A stretch of DNA of 64,000 bases from Agromyces sp. Marseille-P2726 (GTDB taxonomy: Bacteria; Actinomycetota; Actinomycetes; Actinomycetales; Microbacteriaceae), in assembly GCF_902809835.1 (NCBI RefSeq), contig NZ_CADDWM010000015.1:620001-684000 (forward strand), written 5' to 3'. Shown here piece after piece: positions 17,587 through 25,911 of the stretch. Each line of letters begins with the position of its first letter. Within the stretch, counting starts at the first letter, position 1. Position numbers and translations under genes: made by a program. Below the pieces are notes generated by a model. The model was not told where the DNA came from. It searched no databases and was given only the letters and a program-made list of their open reading frames with translations.

Positions 17587-18731
17587 CAGGCCCCGACCAC
17601 CTGGAGGGTGCAACCACCGCCGAGGTCGACGACGGTTCCGGTGAGCACCGGCGTCGGTTCGCCGGCGCGCAGCTTGACCGGCGCCCTGCCGGGCGCGACC
17701 ACGTGGGTGCCGTTGCGGGAGTGCAGGTCGGTCACGACCACGGTGTCGCCCTCGAGGGTGATCCGCAGGTGATTGCGCGAGATGTCGGGATCGTCGCCGC
17801 CGACGGTGACCAGCCGGGGAAGGCGGCCACCCGACACCTGGCTCACGCTCGGCGCGCGGCCGAGGACGATCTCATGGCCGATCGGCTCCAAGGACCCGTC
17901 GGGCATCCTGAGGCTCGATCGGGGCGCCAGGGCGGCCGGCGAAGCGGCGAGCCCGATCGACGGGGATGCACCGGAGGAGCGGGCCGCTCGCTCTTCGCGG
18001 AGTCGTCGGAGGTCGATGCTCGCCACCGTCAGGCCGTCGTGGTCGCCCTCGAGCAGCGACATCGCCGCCCCGGCGTCGGTCGCCGGGCGCACGGTGGCCG
18101 ACGAGATCGCGATCGTGTCCTCGACGGCCACCATCGTCTGCTCGGCGGCCCTCGACGACGGCGCCACCAGCGGTGCGGATGCCTCGACGGGCACGGGTGC
18201 CGCGATCGGCGCCGACCTCGGCAGGGGCCCATCGGGAACGGATGCCTCCAACGGCATGCGTCGGTCGGACCCTTCGGCCGACACCGCTTCGGTTCGGGTC
18301 GAGATCACCGCGCGCGCCGGCACGATGGCCTCTGCGACCGGGAGGTCGCCCGATCGCGGCGCGCCCCCCGCGTCATCCGCGGCGTCGGGTGCCTCGACGC
18401 GGAGCTCGCCGGATTCGACGAGGCGCTCGGTCCACGTGGCGATGCCCGAACCCGAGATCGCGGATCCGTCGGCGCGAACGACCAGGTCGCCGCGCACGAC
18501 CACCCGCGCCGAGCCGTCGTCGCCATCGCGCACGACCAGGGCGAACGGCGGTGTCGCCGCCAGTCCGCCTGCGGTCAGCCGGTCGAGCACGCGCGACGTG
18601 GGGTCGTCGTCCGTCAGCTCGGGCCACAGCGCAGCCAGCTCGGGCGCCGCCGCGGCCGGCGCCAGCAGCACGACCCCGCCGCGCACGGCGGCGAGCCATC
18701 GTGCCGCGTGGTCAGGCTGATAGGTCGCCAT
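17586..18731 (-). CDS. FHA domain protein
   Basis: A 381-aa protein with an alpha/beta N-terminal ~130 residues of unclear fold, a Ser/Ala/Pro-rich middle, and a C-terminal FHA domain (about 285-381) with IVLGRAP, DISRNHLRITL and VTDLHSRNGTHVV, i.e. the phosphothreonine-binding Arg/Ser/Asn set. ATG 18731 has GGAGGAG upstream and overlaps the phosphatase gene end by 20 bp. It probably docks on the kinase or its phosphorylated targets. The N-terminal domain is the least understood part; I do not recognise it. Confidence 0.85.
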   Translation of the reverse strand: MATYQPDHAARWLAAVRGGVVLLAPAAAAPELAALWPELTDDDPTSRVLDRLTAGGLAATPPFALVVRDGDDGSARVVVRGDLVVRADGSAISGSGIATWTERLVESGELRVEAPDAADDAGGAPRSGDLPVAEAIVPARAVISTRTEAVSAEGSDRRMPLEASVPDGPLPRSAPIAAPVPVEASAPLVAPSSRAAEQTMVAVEDTIAISSATVRPATDAGAAMSLLEGDHDGLTVASIDLRRLREERAARSSGASPSIGLAASPAALAPRSSLRMPDGSLEPIGHEIVLGRAPSVSQVSGGRLPRLVTVGGDDPDISRNHLRITLEGDTVVVTDLHSRNGTHVVAPGRAPVKLRAGEPTPVLTGTVVDLGGGCTLQVVGA

Positions 18732-19605
18732 GCTCTGCTCCTCCTCCGTCTCGCGGTGTGGTGTCCTCCTCCGCCCGCGACAGCCCGCCGGGGCGGTCGC
18801 GCGTCGTTTGGTCATCGTCGGACGATCCGAGGTCGGACTCGACGACGATGACCGTCACGTTGTCGCGTCCACCGTGTTCGAGGGCGGCGTCGACGAGTTC
18901 ACCCGCGAGTCCTGCGGCGTGCCCGGTGTCACCGGCCAGGATGGCCGCGAGCCGGACGTCGTCGACCTCCTTCGAGAGTCCGTCGGAGCAGATGAGGAAG
19001 ACCTGTCGACCTGTGGCGGGGATGAGCCAGATGTCGGGATCGACGACCTCATCGGCGCCGATGGCGCGCGTGATCACGTTGCGCTCAGGGTGTCGCTCGG
19101 CCTCGTCGGGGAGGATGAGCCCGGCATCCACGAGCTCCTGCACGGCGGAGTGGTCGACACTCAGCTGCTCGAGCGTGCGCCCGTCCCAGGAGTACACGCG
19201 GGAGTCGCCGATGTTGAACACCATCCAGTGGAATCCGGCACCATCACCCGCGTCGACGAGCGCGACCCCTGCGAGCGTGGTGCCGGCGACCGCCGTGCCC
19301 TCCTCGCCTTCACCGCTCAATGCCCGCACGGCCTCGTTCGAGGTGTGAATGGCGTCGAGCACCTGCTCGGGCGTCGACGGCCGGCCGGCCTCGAGGTGGC
19401 GTCGGAACGTCTCGACGACCGCGTTGCTCGCCGCGTCGCCGCGCGCGTGTCCGCCCATGCCGTCTGCCACGAGGAACACCGGTGCCTCGGCCAGGAACGC
19501 GTCCTCGTTCACCTGTCGCGCGCGCCCGACGTCGGTCTGGGCGCTGTGCGCGATCACGGCCGAGCCGCGAGGGAGGGCGACGACGTCTTCGCCATCAATC
19601 GACAC
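18712..19605 (-). CDS. PP2C-family protein phosphatase
   Basis: A 297-aa metal-dependent Ser/Thr phosphatase. Metal-binding motifs are present in order: RQVNEDAF, LVADGMGGHARGD, FNIGDSRVY, ICSDGLSKEV and GGRDNVTVIVV. No membrane segment is seen, so it should be cytoplasmic and act on the kinase or on FHA-bound phosphoproteins. The start is GTG 19605 with AGGAG five bases upstream; an upstream ATG at 19650 would add a basic, unconserved-looking stretch. It is the first gene of the signalling block. Confidence 0.92.
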   Translation of the reverse strand: MSIDGEDVVALPRGSAVIAHSAQTDVGRARQVNEDAFLAEAPVFLVADGMGGHARGDAASNAVVETFRRHLEAGRPSTPEQVLDAIHTSNEAVRALSGEGEEGTAVAGTTLAGVALVDAGDGAGFHWMVFNIGDSRVYSWDGRTLEQLSVDHSAVQELVDAGLILPDEAERHPERNVITRAIGADEVVDPDIWLIPATGRQVFLICSDGLSKEVDDVRLAAILAGDTGHAAGLAGELVDAALEHGGRDNVTVIVVESDLGSSDDDQTTRDRPGGLSRAEEDTTPRDGGGAEHGDLSA

Positions 19606-19730
19606 GGTTCTCCTCGCTGCAGCTCGTCTCGGGCTCGGGGCGCGCGCCACCGCGGGCGCCGCCGTTCCACGCTAGCAAGTCAGGGGCCACGCCGAGGACC
19701 GCTGCCGAGCGAGCACCCCGCGGCATCCGG

Positions 19731-20771
19731 TCAGCGATCGCGAGGCGCGTCCTCGGTGAAGTGGGGCACCTCCTCGAGGAGCTTGACGCCCCGACGGTTC
19801 GAGTCGACCCGCGCCTTGATGACGCTCGCGACCGTCGCGACGGCCATCGCGGCGACGATCACGCCGAGCGAGGTCCACGTCGAGATCTCGGGCGCCCACT
19901 CGATCGGCTCGCCGCCGTTGAGGAACGGCAGCTCGTTCACGTGCAGGGCGTGCAGCACGAGCTTCACGCCGATGAAGGCCAGGATGAACGCGATGCCGTA
20001 CTTGAGGTACTCGAGTCGCTCGAGCAGGCCGCCGAGGAGGAAGTACAGCTGGCGAAGTCCCATGAGCGCGAACACGTTGGCGGTGAAGACGATGAAGGCA
20101 CTCTGCGTGATGCCGAAGATCGCGGGGATGGAATCGAGTGCGAAGAGCAGGTCGGTGGTGCCGATCGCGATGAAGACGATCAGGATCGGCGTGAACATGC
20201 GGGTGCCGTCGACCGTGGTCCTCAACTTGATGCCGTCGTAATCGTCGGAGATGCGCACCCGCTTGCGCAGCAACCGCACCACGAGGCCTTCGGACGATTC
20301 CGCGTTCTCCTCGCGGTGCAGGAAGGCCTGCTGGATCGCGGTCCAGATCAGCCAGGCGCCGAAGATGTAGAAGATCCAGCTGAAGTTCTCGATGAGCTGC
20401 GCGCCGAGCAGGATGAAGATGCCCCTGAAGAGCAGCGCGAGCAGGATGCCCACCATGAGCACCTCCTGCTGCATCTTCTTCGGCACGGCGAAGCGCGCCA
20501 TGATGATGACGAACACGAAGAGGTTGTCGATCGAGAGGCTGTACTCGGTCAGCCATCCGGCGATGAACTGGCCCGCGTACTCGCCGCCCGCGAACACCAG
20601 CATCAGCACGGCGAAGATGAGCGCGAGCACGACGTAGAACACGACCCAGAGGGTCGACTCCCGGAACGACGGGATGTGCGGACGTTTGATGACGAGCAGC
20701 AGGTCGGCGAGGAGGATGAGCGACAGGACGACGAGCGATCCGACTTCGAACCAGAGTGGGAGGTCGAGCAA
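19731..20771 (-). CDS. TerC-family integral membrane protein, probable Mn2+ exporter
   Basis: A 346-aa protein with about nine membrane segments and the TerC-family hallmarks SLSIDNLFVFVIIM and ALDSIPAIFGIT, each with the membrane-embedded Asp of the family. TerC/Alx-type proteins export manganese or handle metal ions linked to exoenzyme metalation. Support for Mn comes from the yybP-ykoY riboswitch immediately upstream. The start appears to be TTG 20771 with a weak GGAAGG ribosome site, which suits translational riboswitch control. A cytoplasmic charged tail ends the protein. Substrate is inferred from family and riboswitch. Confidence 0.88.
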   Translation of the reverse strand: MLDLPLWFEVGSLVVLSLILLADLLLVIKRPHIPSFRESTLWVVFYVVLALIFAVLMLVFAGGEYAGQFIAGWLTEYSLSIDNLFVFVIIMARFAVPKKMQQEVLMVGILLALLFRGIFILLGAQLIENFSWIFYIFGAWLIWTAIQQAFLHREENAESSEGLVVRLLRKRVRISDDYDGIKLRTTVDGTRMFTPILIVFIAIGTTDLLFALDSIPAIFGITQSAFIVFTANVFALMGLRQLYFLLGGLLERLEYLKYGIAFILAFIGVKLVLHALHVNELPFLNGGEPIEWAPEISTWTSLGVIVAAMAVATVASVIKARVDSNRRGVKLLEEVPHFTEDAPRDR

Positions 20772-20807
20772 GAGGTTGGCCTTCCGGTGAGCAGCGGGTA
20801 GTGCGGA

Positions 20808-20929
20808 GCCCGAAAGTCTCTCCCGGCCGCGCCCTCCGACGTGCCGCCACGACCGGAGCGACGTACTCGGCGCTCGTATTGACGATCATGGACCGGAGCG
20901 TTCGCTCCGCGGGATACTCCCCTTCGCTG
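20808..20929 (-). ncRNA. yybP-ykoY (manganese) riboswitch
   Basis: The minus strand contains the conserved core in order: GGGGAGTA (20915-20922), a GGAGCG/CGCTCC hairpin, the ATCGTCAATACG loop (20875-20886) and GGAGAGACTT (20814-20823). The ends close through CGAAGG (20921-20926) pairing with CTTTCG (20811-20816). This matches the yybP-ykoY consensus, an Mn2+ sensor that commonly precedes terC/alx/mntP genes, and the next gene is TerC-family. The roughly 37 nt between the aptamer and the TTG start would form the expression platform; no U-rich terminator is seen there, so translational control is more likely. Confidence 0.85.
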
Positions 20930-21001
20930 CGGCGAGTCTAACTGATGCGTCTGGCCGACGGATGCGTCTGGCGTTCGAACGGGTGAATGTCCCCGGAACG
21001 A

Positions 21002-21031
21002 CGAATGCCCTCGCGGAAGCGAAGGCATTCG
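21002..21031 (-). terminator. Rho-independent terminator after tRNA-Glu
   Basis: A 13-bp stem (CGAATGCC/GGCATTCG plus five more pairs including one G-T) closed by a TTCC tetraloop, followed on the minus strand by TCGTTCC. It lies 21 nt downstream of the tRNA 3' end and before the terC leader. Confidence 0.75.
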
Positions 21032-21052
21032 GTGCTGTCGGATGTCACGGAG

Positions 21053-21125
21053 TGACCCCAGCGGGATTTGAACCCGCGCTGCCGCCGTGAGAGGGCGGTG
21101 TCCTAGGCCGCTAAACGATGGGGCC
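21053..21125 (-). tRNA. tRNA-Glu (anticodon CTC)
   Basis: A 73-nt cloverleaf. The acceptor is GGCCCCA/TGGGGTC with discriminator A, the D arm is GTTTAGCGGCCTAGGACAC, the anticodon stem CCGCC/GGCGG closes loop CTCTCAC with anticodon CTC (reads GAG), and the T arm is GCGGGTTCAAATCCCGC. CCA is not encoded. GAG is a dominant Glu codon in this GC-rich genome. Confidence 0.96.
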
Positions 21126-21282
21126 GAATCGACAACTTGAAGAGTATGGCATAGGCAGGGCCCTCCCGCCAAATCGTACCGCAGGGGGCATCCTTCGACC
21201 GTGTACTGCCGGAACCCGCCCTGTTCGGGCGGTGTTCCGCAAGCCCCTGGCGGCGCGGGAGTGCGTCACCCATCCTGTGGTC

Positions 21283-21609
21283 ATGGTGCGACAGGACCCG
21301 ACGCGGATGCGGAATCAGCCGGCGCTGACGACGTCGAGTGGCCGGAGTTGGCTGATCGTCGGAGGTATCGCCACCGTGCTCATCACGGGCACGATGGTCG
21401 CGCTGTGGTGGAGGCTCGGATCGACGGCCGCCCTCGTCGGGGCGATCGTCACGGTGGTGCTCTTCGGTGCCATGGTCGTCGTGCGATTCACCGTCGAGCA
21501 TCGACGTCGGCGGCTGGGGCTGCTGGCCGTGATCTTCCTGGCACAGGTGCTCTTCGCGCTCGTCGTCGTGCTCATGATCGCGCTGTTCCCACCGATTCCG
21601 GCAGCCTGA
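21283..21609 (+). CDS. small integral membrane protein, unknown function
   Basis: A 108-aa protein with three predicted membrane segments (SWLIVGGIATVLITGTMVAL, a second around residues 56-74, and the C-terminal LGLLAVIFLAQVLFALVVV) and a basic loop (VEHRRRR) between the last two. I do not recognise a family. ATG 21283 gives a compact protein. An ATG at 21118 would start inside tRNA-Glu on the opposite strand and is not credible; an internal ATG at 21307 is also possible. It is convergent with the DagK-type gene, 20 bp away. Confidence 0.6.
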   Translation: MVRQDPTRMRNQPALTTSSGRSWLIVGGIATVLITGTMVALWWRLGSTAALVGAIVTVVLFGAMVVVRFTVEHRRRRLGLLAVIFLAQVLFALVVVLMIALFPPIPAA

Positions 21610-21629
21610 CGCGCACGACGGGTGCGCGC

Positions 21630-22532
21630 TCACACGAACACCGAAAGCGCCCCCGGCGTGACTTCGACCTCGATCGGAAGGATGCCGACGCGCTCGCCAT
21701 CGGCGTAGGCGACGATGTCCTCGGCCTCGATCAGGATGCGGCGCCCACGCGCGAACTCCACGGCCGGGTGGTCCGTGTGCGATCCCGAGAACACCTTCGG
21801 GAAGACGGCGACCAGTCCCGCGCGCGACAGCGGATGCACGATGAAGACATCGAGCAGGCCGTCGTCCAGCACGGCGTGCGGGACGATCCGCATGCCGCCT
21901 CCGAGTGACGCGTTGTTCGCGACCGACACGAGCATCGCGCGCTGCACGCGGCGCACACCGTCGATCGTGATCGTGTACGTGCGAGGCCGGAAGGTCGCGA
22001 GTTCGCGCACCAAGGCGAGCGTGTATCGGCTCGGTCCGCGTGGCCGCGTCATCCGATTGGCTCGCTCGTTCACGACCGCGTCGAAGCCCGTCGACACGAC
22101 GCAGGCGAACCAGGTGCGAAGCGTCCCGTGTCGGATGACCCCGGCATCGATCACCCGGGGCGGCCTCGCCAGCGCATCGACCAGCGCATCGGTGGCGGCG
22201 GCGGGGTCGTCGAACGGAAGACCCAGGCCTCGTGCGAGATCGTTGCCGGTGCCGGTCGCGACGATCCCGAGCGGCACGCCGGTCTCGGCGACGAGGTTCA
22301 CGCCGAGCGACACCATCCCGTCGCCGCCCACCACCACGAGCCCGTCGGTGCCCTGCGCGAACGCCGACTCCGTCTCGCGCCGGAGCAGCTCGAGGTTCGC
22401 CTCTCGAAGCATCGCGACGTCATGCCCCTCCTGGAGCAGCCGCTCCACGACGGCGGGCCCGACGGCACGATTGCGACCGAACGAGGCAGCCGGATTCACG
22501 GCGACGAGCAGGCGCCTCGGACCACGTGACAT
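21630..22532 (-). CDS. diacylglycerol/lipid kinase (DagK catalytic domain)
   Basis: A 300-aa soluble lipid kinase of the DAGK_cat family. The nucleotide-binding motif is VVVGGDGMVSLGVN, followed by GIVATGTGNDLARGLGLP and the C-terminal beta domain with DDGLLDVFIVHPL. Relatives phosphorylate diacylglycerol, undecaprenol-type or sphingoid lipids at the membrane face. In Gram-positive bacteria DgkB-type enzymes recycle diacylglycerol. Length is typical. ATG 22532 is divergent from the MBL-fold gene (62 bp between starts). The lipid substrate cannot be told from sequence. Confidence 0.88.
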   Translation of the reverse strand: MSRGPRRLLVAVNPAASFGRNRAVGPAVVERLLQEGHDVAMLREANLELLRRETESAFAQGTDGLVVVGGDGMVSLGVNLVAETGVPLGIVATGTGNDLARGLGLPFDDPAAATDALVDALARPPRVIDAGVIRHGTLRTWFACVVSTGFDAVVNERANRMTRPRGPSRYTLALVRELATFRPRTYTITIDGVRRVQRAMLVSVANNASLGGGMRIVPHAVLDDGLLDVFIVHPLSRAGLVAVFPKVFSGSHTDHPAVEFARGRRILIEAEDIVAYADGERVGILPIEVEVTPGALSVFV

Positions 22533-22594
22533 GGTGCGATTCTGGCAGGGGGGCGGGCTTGCGCGACGACGGCCGCCCGGTGTTGGCTCGAACC

Positions 22595-23233
22595 ATGCGA
22601 CTCACCAAGCTCGAGCACGCCGCGTTCGTCGTCGACGCCTCCGGCGACAAGCTCTATGTCGACCCGGGCAAGTTCACGACCCCCATCACCGAGTCCGCCG
22701 GCGCGATCGCGGTCGTCATCACGCACAAGCACGACGACCACTGGACGCCCGATCAACTCGGTCGCATCCGCGACGCGAATCCGGGCGTGCGCTTCTTCGG
22801 CCCGGCAGGGGTCGCCGAGGCGGCATCGGGCTTCCCGATCGAGGTCGTCGAGCCCGGCGACGAGGTGACCGTCGGCCCGTTCCGGCTCCGCTTCTTCGGT
22901 GGCACGCACGCCCAGATCCACCCGTCGATCCCCATCATCGACAACGTCGGCGTGCTCGTGAACGACGCGCTCTTCTACGGTGGCGACTCGTTCCAACTGC
23001 CCGACGGCGTCGCGGTCCAGGTACTCGCGGCGCCGGCGGCGGCGCCGTGGATGAAGCTCAGCGAATCGATGGACTTCGTGCAGGCCATTGCGCCGCAACG
23101 AGCGTTCCCGACGCACGAGATGCTGCTCTCGCAGGCCGGCAAGACCCTCTCGAACACGCGGCTCGCGTGGGCGACCGAGCAGGGCGGAGGCGAGTTCGTC
23201 GCGCTGGAGCCGGGCGACACCCTCGACATCTGA
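22595..23233 (+). CDS. MBL-fold metal-dependent hydrolase (UlaG-like)
   Basis: A 212-aa metallo-beta-lactamase-fold protein. The metal motif is THKHDDHW (HxHxDH) at about residue 48, further ligands are in FGGTHAQIHP and NDALFYGGDSF, and PTHEMLLS comes late. It belongs to the small UlaG/UPF0173-like group of Zn/Mn hydrolases. The opening MRLTKLEHAAFVVD is typical for that group. It is probably cytoplasmic. Substrate unknown. It is monocistronic, facing the PBP gene. Confidence 0.85.
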   Translation: MRLTKLEHAAFVVDASGDKLYVDPGKFTTPITESAGAIAVVITHKHDDHWTPDQLGRIRDANPGVRFFGPAGVAEAASGFPIEVVEPGDEVTVGPFRLRFFGGTHAQIHPSIPIIDNVGVLVNDALFYGGDSFQLPDGVAVQVLAAPAAAPWMKLSESMDFVQAIAPQRAFPTHEMLLSQAGKTLSNTRLAWATEQGGGEFVALEPGDTLDI

Positions 23234-23290
23234 CGAGGTCGGGCCGGTCTCGCGGTCGGCCGGACAGTCGGGCTCGATGCCGGCCTGACG

Positions 23291-25783
23291 CTATCCCGGT
23301 GGCCCGTCGGCGAACGGCCAGCCCGGAGCGAAGTCGGGGAACGGCGGCATACCGGGATCTGGTTGCGGCTCGAGCACGTCGGGGTCAGTCCCCGGGACGC
23401 CCGCGTCGGGCACATCCCCCGGCACCCCGGGCACGGCTTCATCGGGTACCGCCTCGTCGGGCACGGCCTCCTCCGGCGCGATCGCTGCCGGCTCCGTGTC
23501 GCCGTTCTCCTCGATCTCGTCGTCGGGGGTCGGTGCCGGCTCCCCCTGCCGCGGCGCGACCGGTCCCATGCCGGCGGTGCTGAACTCCCAACCGCCGTAC
23601 TTCGCGTTGGCGACCGACATCACGATCGGCCACATCCGGTGCCGTGCGGTCGCCGCCTGTCCGCTGTCGAAGGAGATCGCGCGCTGGTTCGCCGAACCGT
23701 TGACGCTCACGACGGCCGCGGCCGTGGCGACGGTCTTGCTGGCGCCGACCATCCAGGTGTCCTTCGCACCGTCGGTCGTGCCGGTCTTTCCGATCAGGGG
23801 CACCCGCGGCTCCGTCGCGCCCCACGACGCGGTCGCCGTGCCGCCCGTCATGACCGCCTGAAGGCCCGTGTGCATGGCCGCCGCGACCTCGGGCGAGACC
23901 GCCTGCGTGCAGGTCGACTTCGGCACCTCGATATCCTCGCCGTCCCGGCCGATGATGCGGTCGATGGCGATGGGCGTGCAGGCCACGCCGTCATTGGCGA
24001 TCCCGGCGAAGGCGACCGCCATGCTGAGGGGCGCGACCTCGTTCGTCCCGATCACCGACGAGGGGCCTTGCACGAGCGGATTCCCGTCGGCACGATGCAT
24101 CCCGAACGCCTCGGCCGTCTTGCGGATGCCGCAGAGGTCGAGCTGCTTGGCCATGCCGATGAAGCCGGTGTTGATCGATCCGACGGTCGACTCCATCGCG
24201 CTGTAGTTCGCGCCCGACTCGCCCGCATCGTTCTTCGGGTTCCAGTCACCGGCGTAGTGCGGGCCTTCGCAGCTGTCCCGGAACACGCCCCAGTTGCTCT
24301 TCGGCCTGGAGTCCACCCGCTCCCCGAGGCCGTGCCCCTCGTTCAGCCACTGCGCCAGCGTGAACACCTTGTAGGACGATCCAGGCTGGAATCCGCTCGA
24401 GCCACCGTACGCGTAGTCGGTGTTGTAGTTGATGCTCGTGTATTCGGGCCCGAGCGCGAGCACGGCCGGATCCTGGCTGTAGATGCGGTTCTGCGCCATC
24501 GCGAGGACGCGCCCGGTGCCCACCTGCACGCTCGAGATGACCGCGCCGAGGTCCCAGCCCGGGAAAGTCGCCGGCACGTTCTCGGCGATGGCGCGCTCTG
24601 CGGCCGCCTGCAGGTCGAGGTCGAGCGTCGTGTACACGTCGTACCCGCCGCGGCGGAAGTTCATCATGCGGGTCTGGGCGTCTTCGCCGAAGGCCGGGTC
24701 GTGCTGCAGCACGTTCTTCACGTAGTCGCAGAAGTACGCGCTGCCGTACGCGGTCTGGCACCCTGTGCTCGGCTCAGTGATGACCGGCTGCACGGGTGTG
24801 TCGATCGCCTCCTGGTATTCCGCTTCGGTGATGCGCTTCTCCTCCAGCATGCTGGTGAGGATGTAGTTGCGCCGGCCGGTGTTCTCGGCGTAGCCGTTCG
24901 CCACGCCGTTCGTCTCGCTGTCGGGCTTGTCGAGCTGGAACTTGGCCGGGTTGTTCACGATCGCCATCAGTGAGGCCGCCTGCGCCAGCGTGAGGTTCGC
25001 CGCGGTGGTGCTGTAGTAGTAGTTGGCGGCCGCCTCGATGCCGTAGACGGTGCCGCCGAACCCGGCGATGTTCAGGTAGCCCAGCAGGATCTCGTCTTTC
25101 GTATAGCGCTTCTCGACGCCGATCGCGAGGCGCATCTCCTTGAGCTTTCGGTCGATGGTGGTCTCGGTGACCTTGTCGTAGCAGCCGAGCCGCTCCTGCT
25201 CGACGAGCGCGAACCGCTCATCACCCGTGAGGGCGATCGCCTCCTCCTCCGACATCCCCTCGAAGGCGGTGACGCTCGCCTCCCGCTCGCATTCCTGCAC
25301 GCGCACGTTCTTCACATACTGCTGCGCGATCGACGACCCGCCCTGCGTCTGGCGCCCGGTCGCCGTGGTGAGCGCTGCGCGGATCGTGCCCTGCAGGTCG
25401 ATGCCGCCGTGATCGTAGAAGCGGGGATCCTCCCCCGCGACCGCGGCATCCTTCACATACTGGTTGATCGACTCCCAGCCGACCTCGACGCGGTTCTGGT
25501 CGTAGAACGACGCGAGCAGCACCGGTGTGCCGTCAGCAGCGGTCGCGTAGATGTTGCTCTTCTCCGAGAGTTCCCCGATCTCGAGGTACCCCGGCAGGTT
25601 CTCGAACATGCCGATGGTTCCGGATGCCGCGAGCCCGACGGTCGCGAGTGCGGGCGTGACTCCCACGGTGACGAGCGTCGCGGCGGCTGCGCTGGCGGCG
25701 AGCAGGCCCACGAAACCGCCGATCACGCCGATGGCGGTCCGCGTCTCCGCGAAGTCGCGGTTCCGCTTGTTCCGACCGACCAT
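23291..25783 (-). CDS. class A penicillin-binding protein (bifunctional transglycosylase/transpeptidase)
   Basis: An 830-aa peptidoglycan synthase. An N-terminal membrane anchor (about residues 17-50) precedes a GT51 glycosyltransferase domain with EDPRFYDHGGIDLQGTIRAA and QGGSSIAQQYVKN, then a penicillin-binding transpeptidase domain with SSYK (Ser469, Lys472), the SGAN motif and KTGTTDG (Lys666). The last ~120 residues are a Pro/Glu/Asp-rich tail with repeated PDEAVPDEAVP, likely disordered and outside the membrane. ATG 25783 has GGGGGTGAG upstream. It may be the main bifunctional PBP (ponA-like), but orthology is not certain. Confidence 0.93.
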   Translation of the reverse strand: MVGRNKRNRDFAETRTAIGVIGGFVGLLAASAAAATLVTVGVTPALATVGLAASGTIGMFENLPGYLEIGELSEKSNIYATAADGTPVLLASFYDQNRVEVGWESINQYVKDAAVAGEDPRFYDHGGIDLQGTIRAALTTATGRQTQGGSSIAQQYVKNVRVQECEREASVTAFEGMSEEEAIALTGDERFALVEQERLGCYDKVTETTIDRKLKEMRLAIGVEKRYTKDEILLGYLNIAGFGGTVYGIEAAANYYYSTTAANLTLAQAASLMAIVNNPAKFQLDKPDSETNGVANGYAENTGRRNYILTSMLEEKRITEAEYQEAIDTPVQPVITEPSTGCQTAYGSAYFCDYVKNVLQHDPAFGEDAQTRMMNFRRGGYDVYTTLDLDLQAAAERAIAENVPATFPGWDLGAVISSVQVGTGRVLAMAQNRIYSQDPAVLALGPEYTSINYNTDYAYGGSSGFQPGSSYKVFTLAQWLNEGHGLGERVDSRPKSNWGVFRDSCEGPHYAGDWNPKNDAGESGANYSAMESTVGSINTGFIGMAKQLDLCGIRKTAEAFGMHRADGNPLVQGPSSVIGTNEVAPLSMAVAFAGIANDGVACTPIAIDRIIGRDGEDIEVPKSTCTQAVSPEVAAAMHTGLQAVMTGGTATASWGATEPRVPLIGKTGTTDGAKDTWMVGASKTVATAAAVVSVNGSANQRAISFDSGQAATARHRMWPIVMSVANAKYGGWEFSTAGMGPVAPRQGEPAPTPDDEIEENGDTEPAAIAPEEAVPDEAVPDEAVPGVPGDVPDAGVPGTDPDVLEPQPDPGMPPFPDFAPGWPFADGPPG

Positions 25784-25821
25784 GGACTCACCCCCTTGAG
25801 CCCGCGCCTCCGCGGATGGAA

Positions 25822-25843
25822 AGAGCCCGGGTCAGCGGGCTCT
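25822..25843 (-). terminator. Rho-independent terminator
   Basis: An 8-bp perfect stem (AGAGCCCG/CGGGCTCT) with a 6-nt loop, followed on the minus strand by TTCC directly after the CT end. It ends transcription of the amidotransferase gene just before the PBP gene. Confidence 0.65.
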
Positions 25844-25911
25844 CGACTGCTGCGTCGAATTCAATGGAACATCAGCCGGGACCGGATGTCCAGCCCTCCC
25901 GCGCGCTGTCG

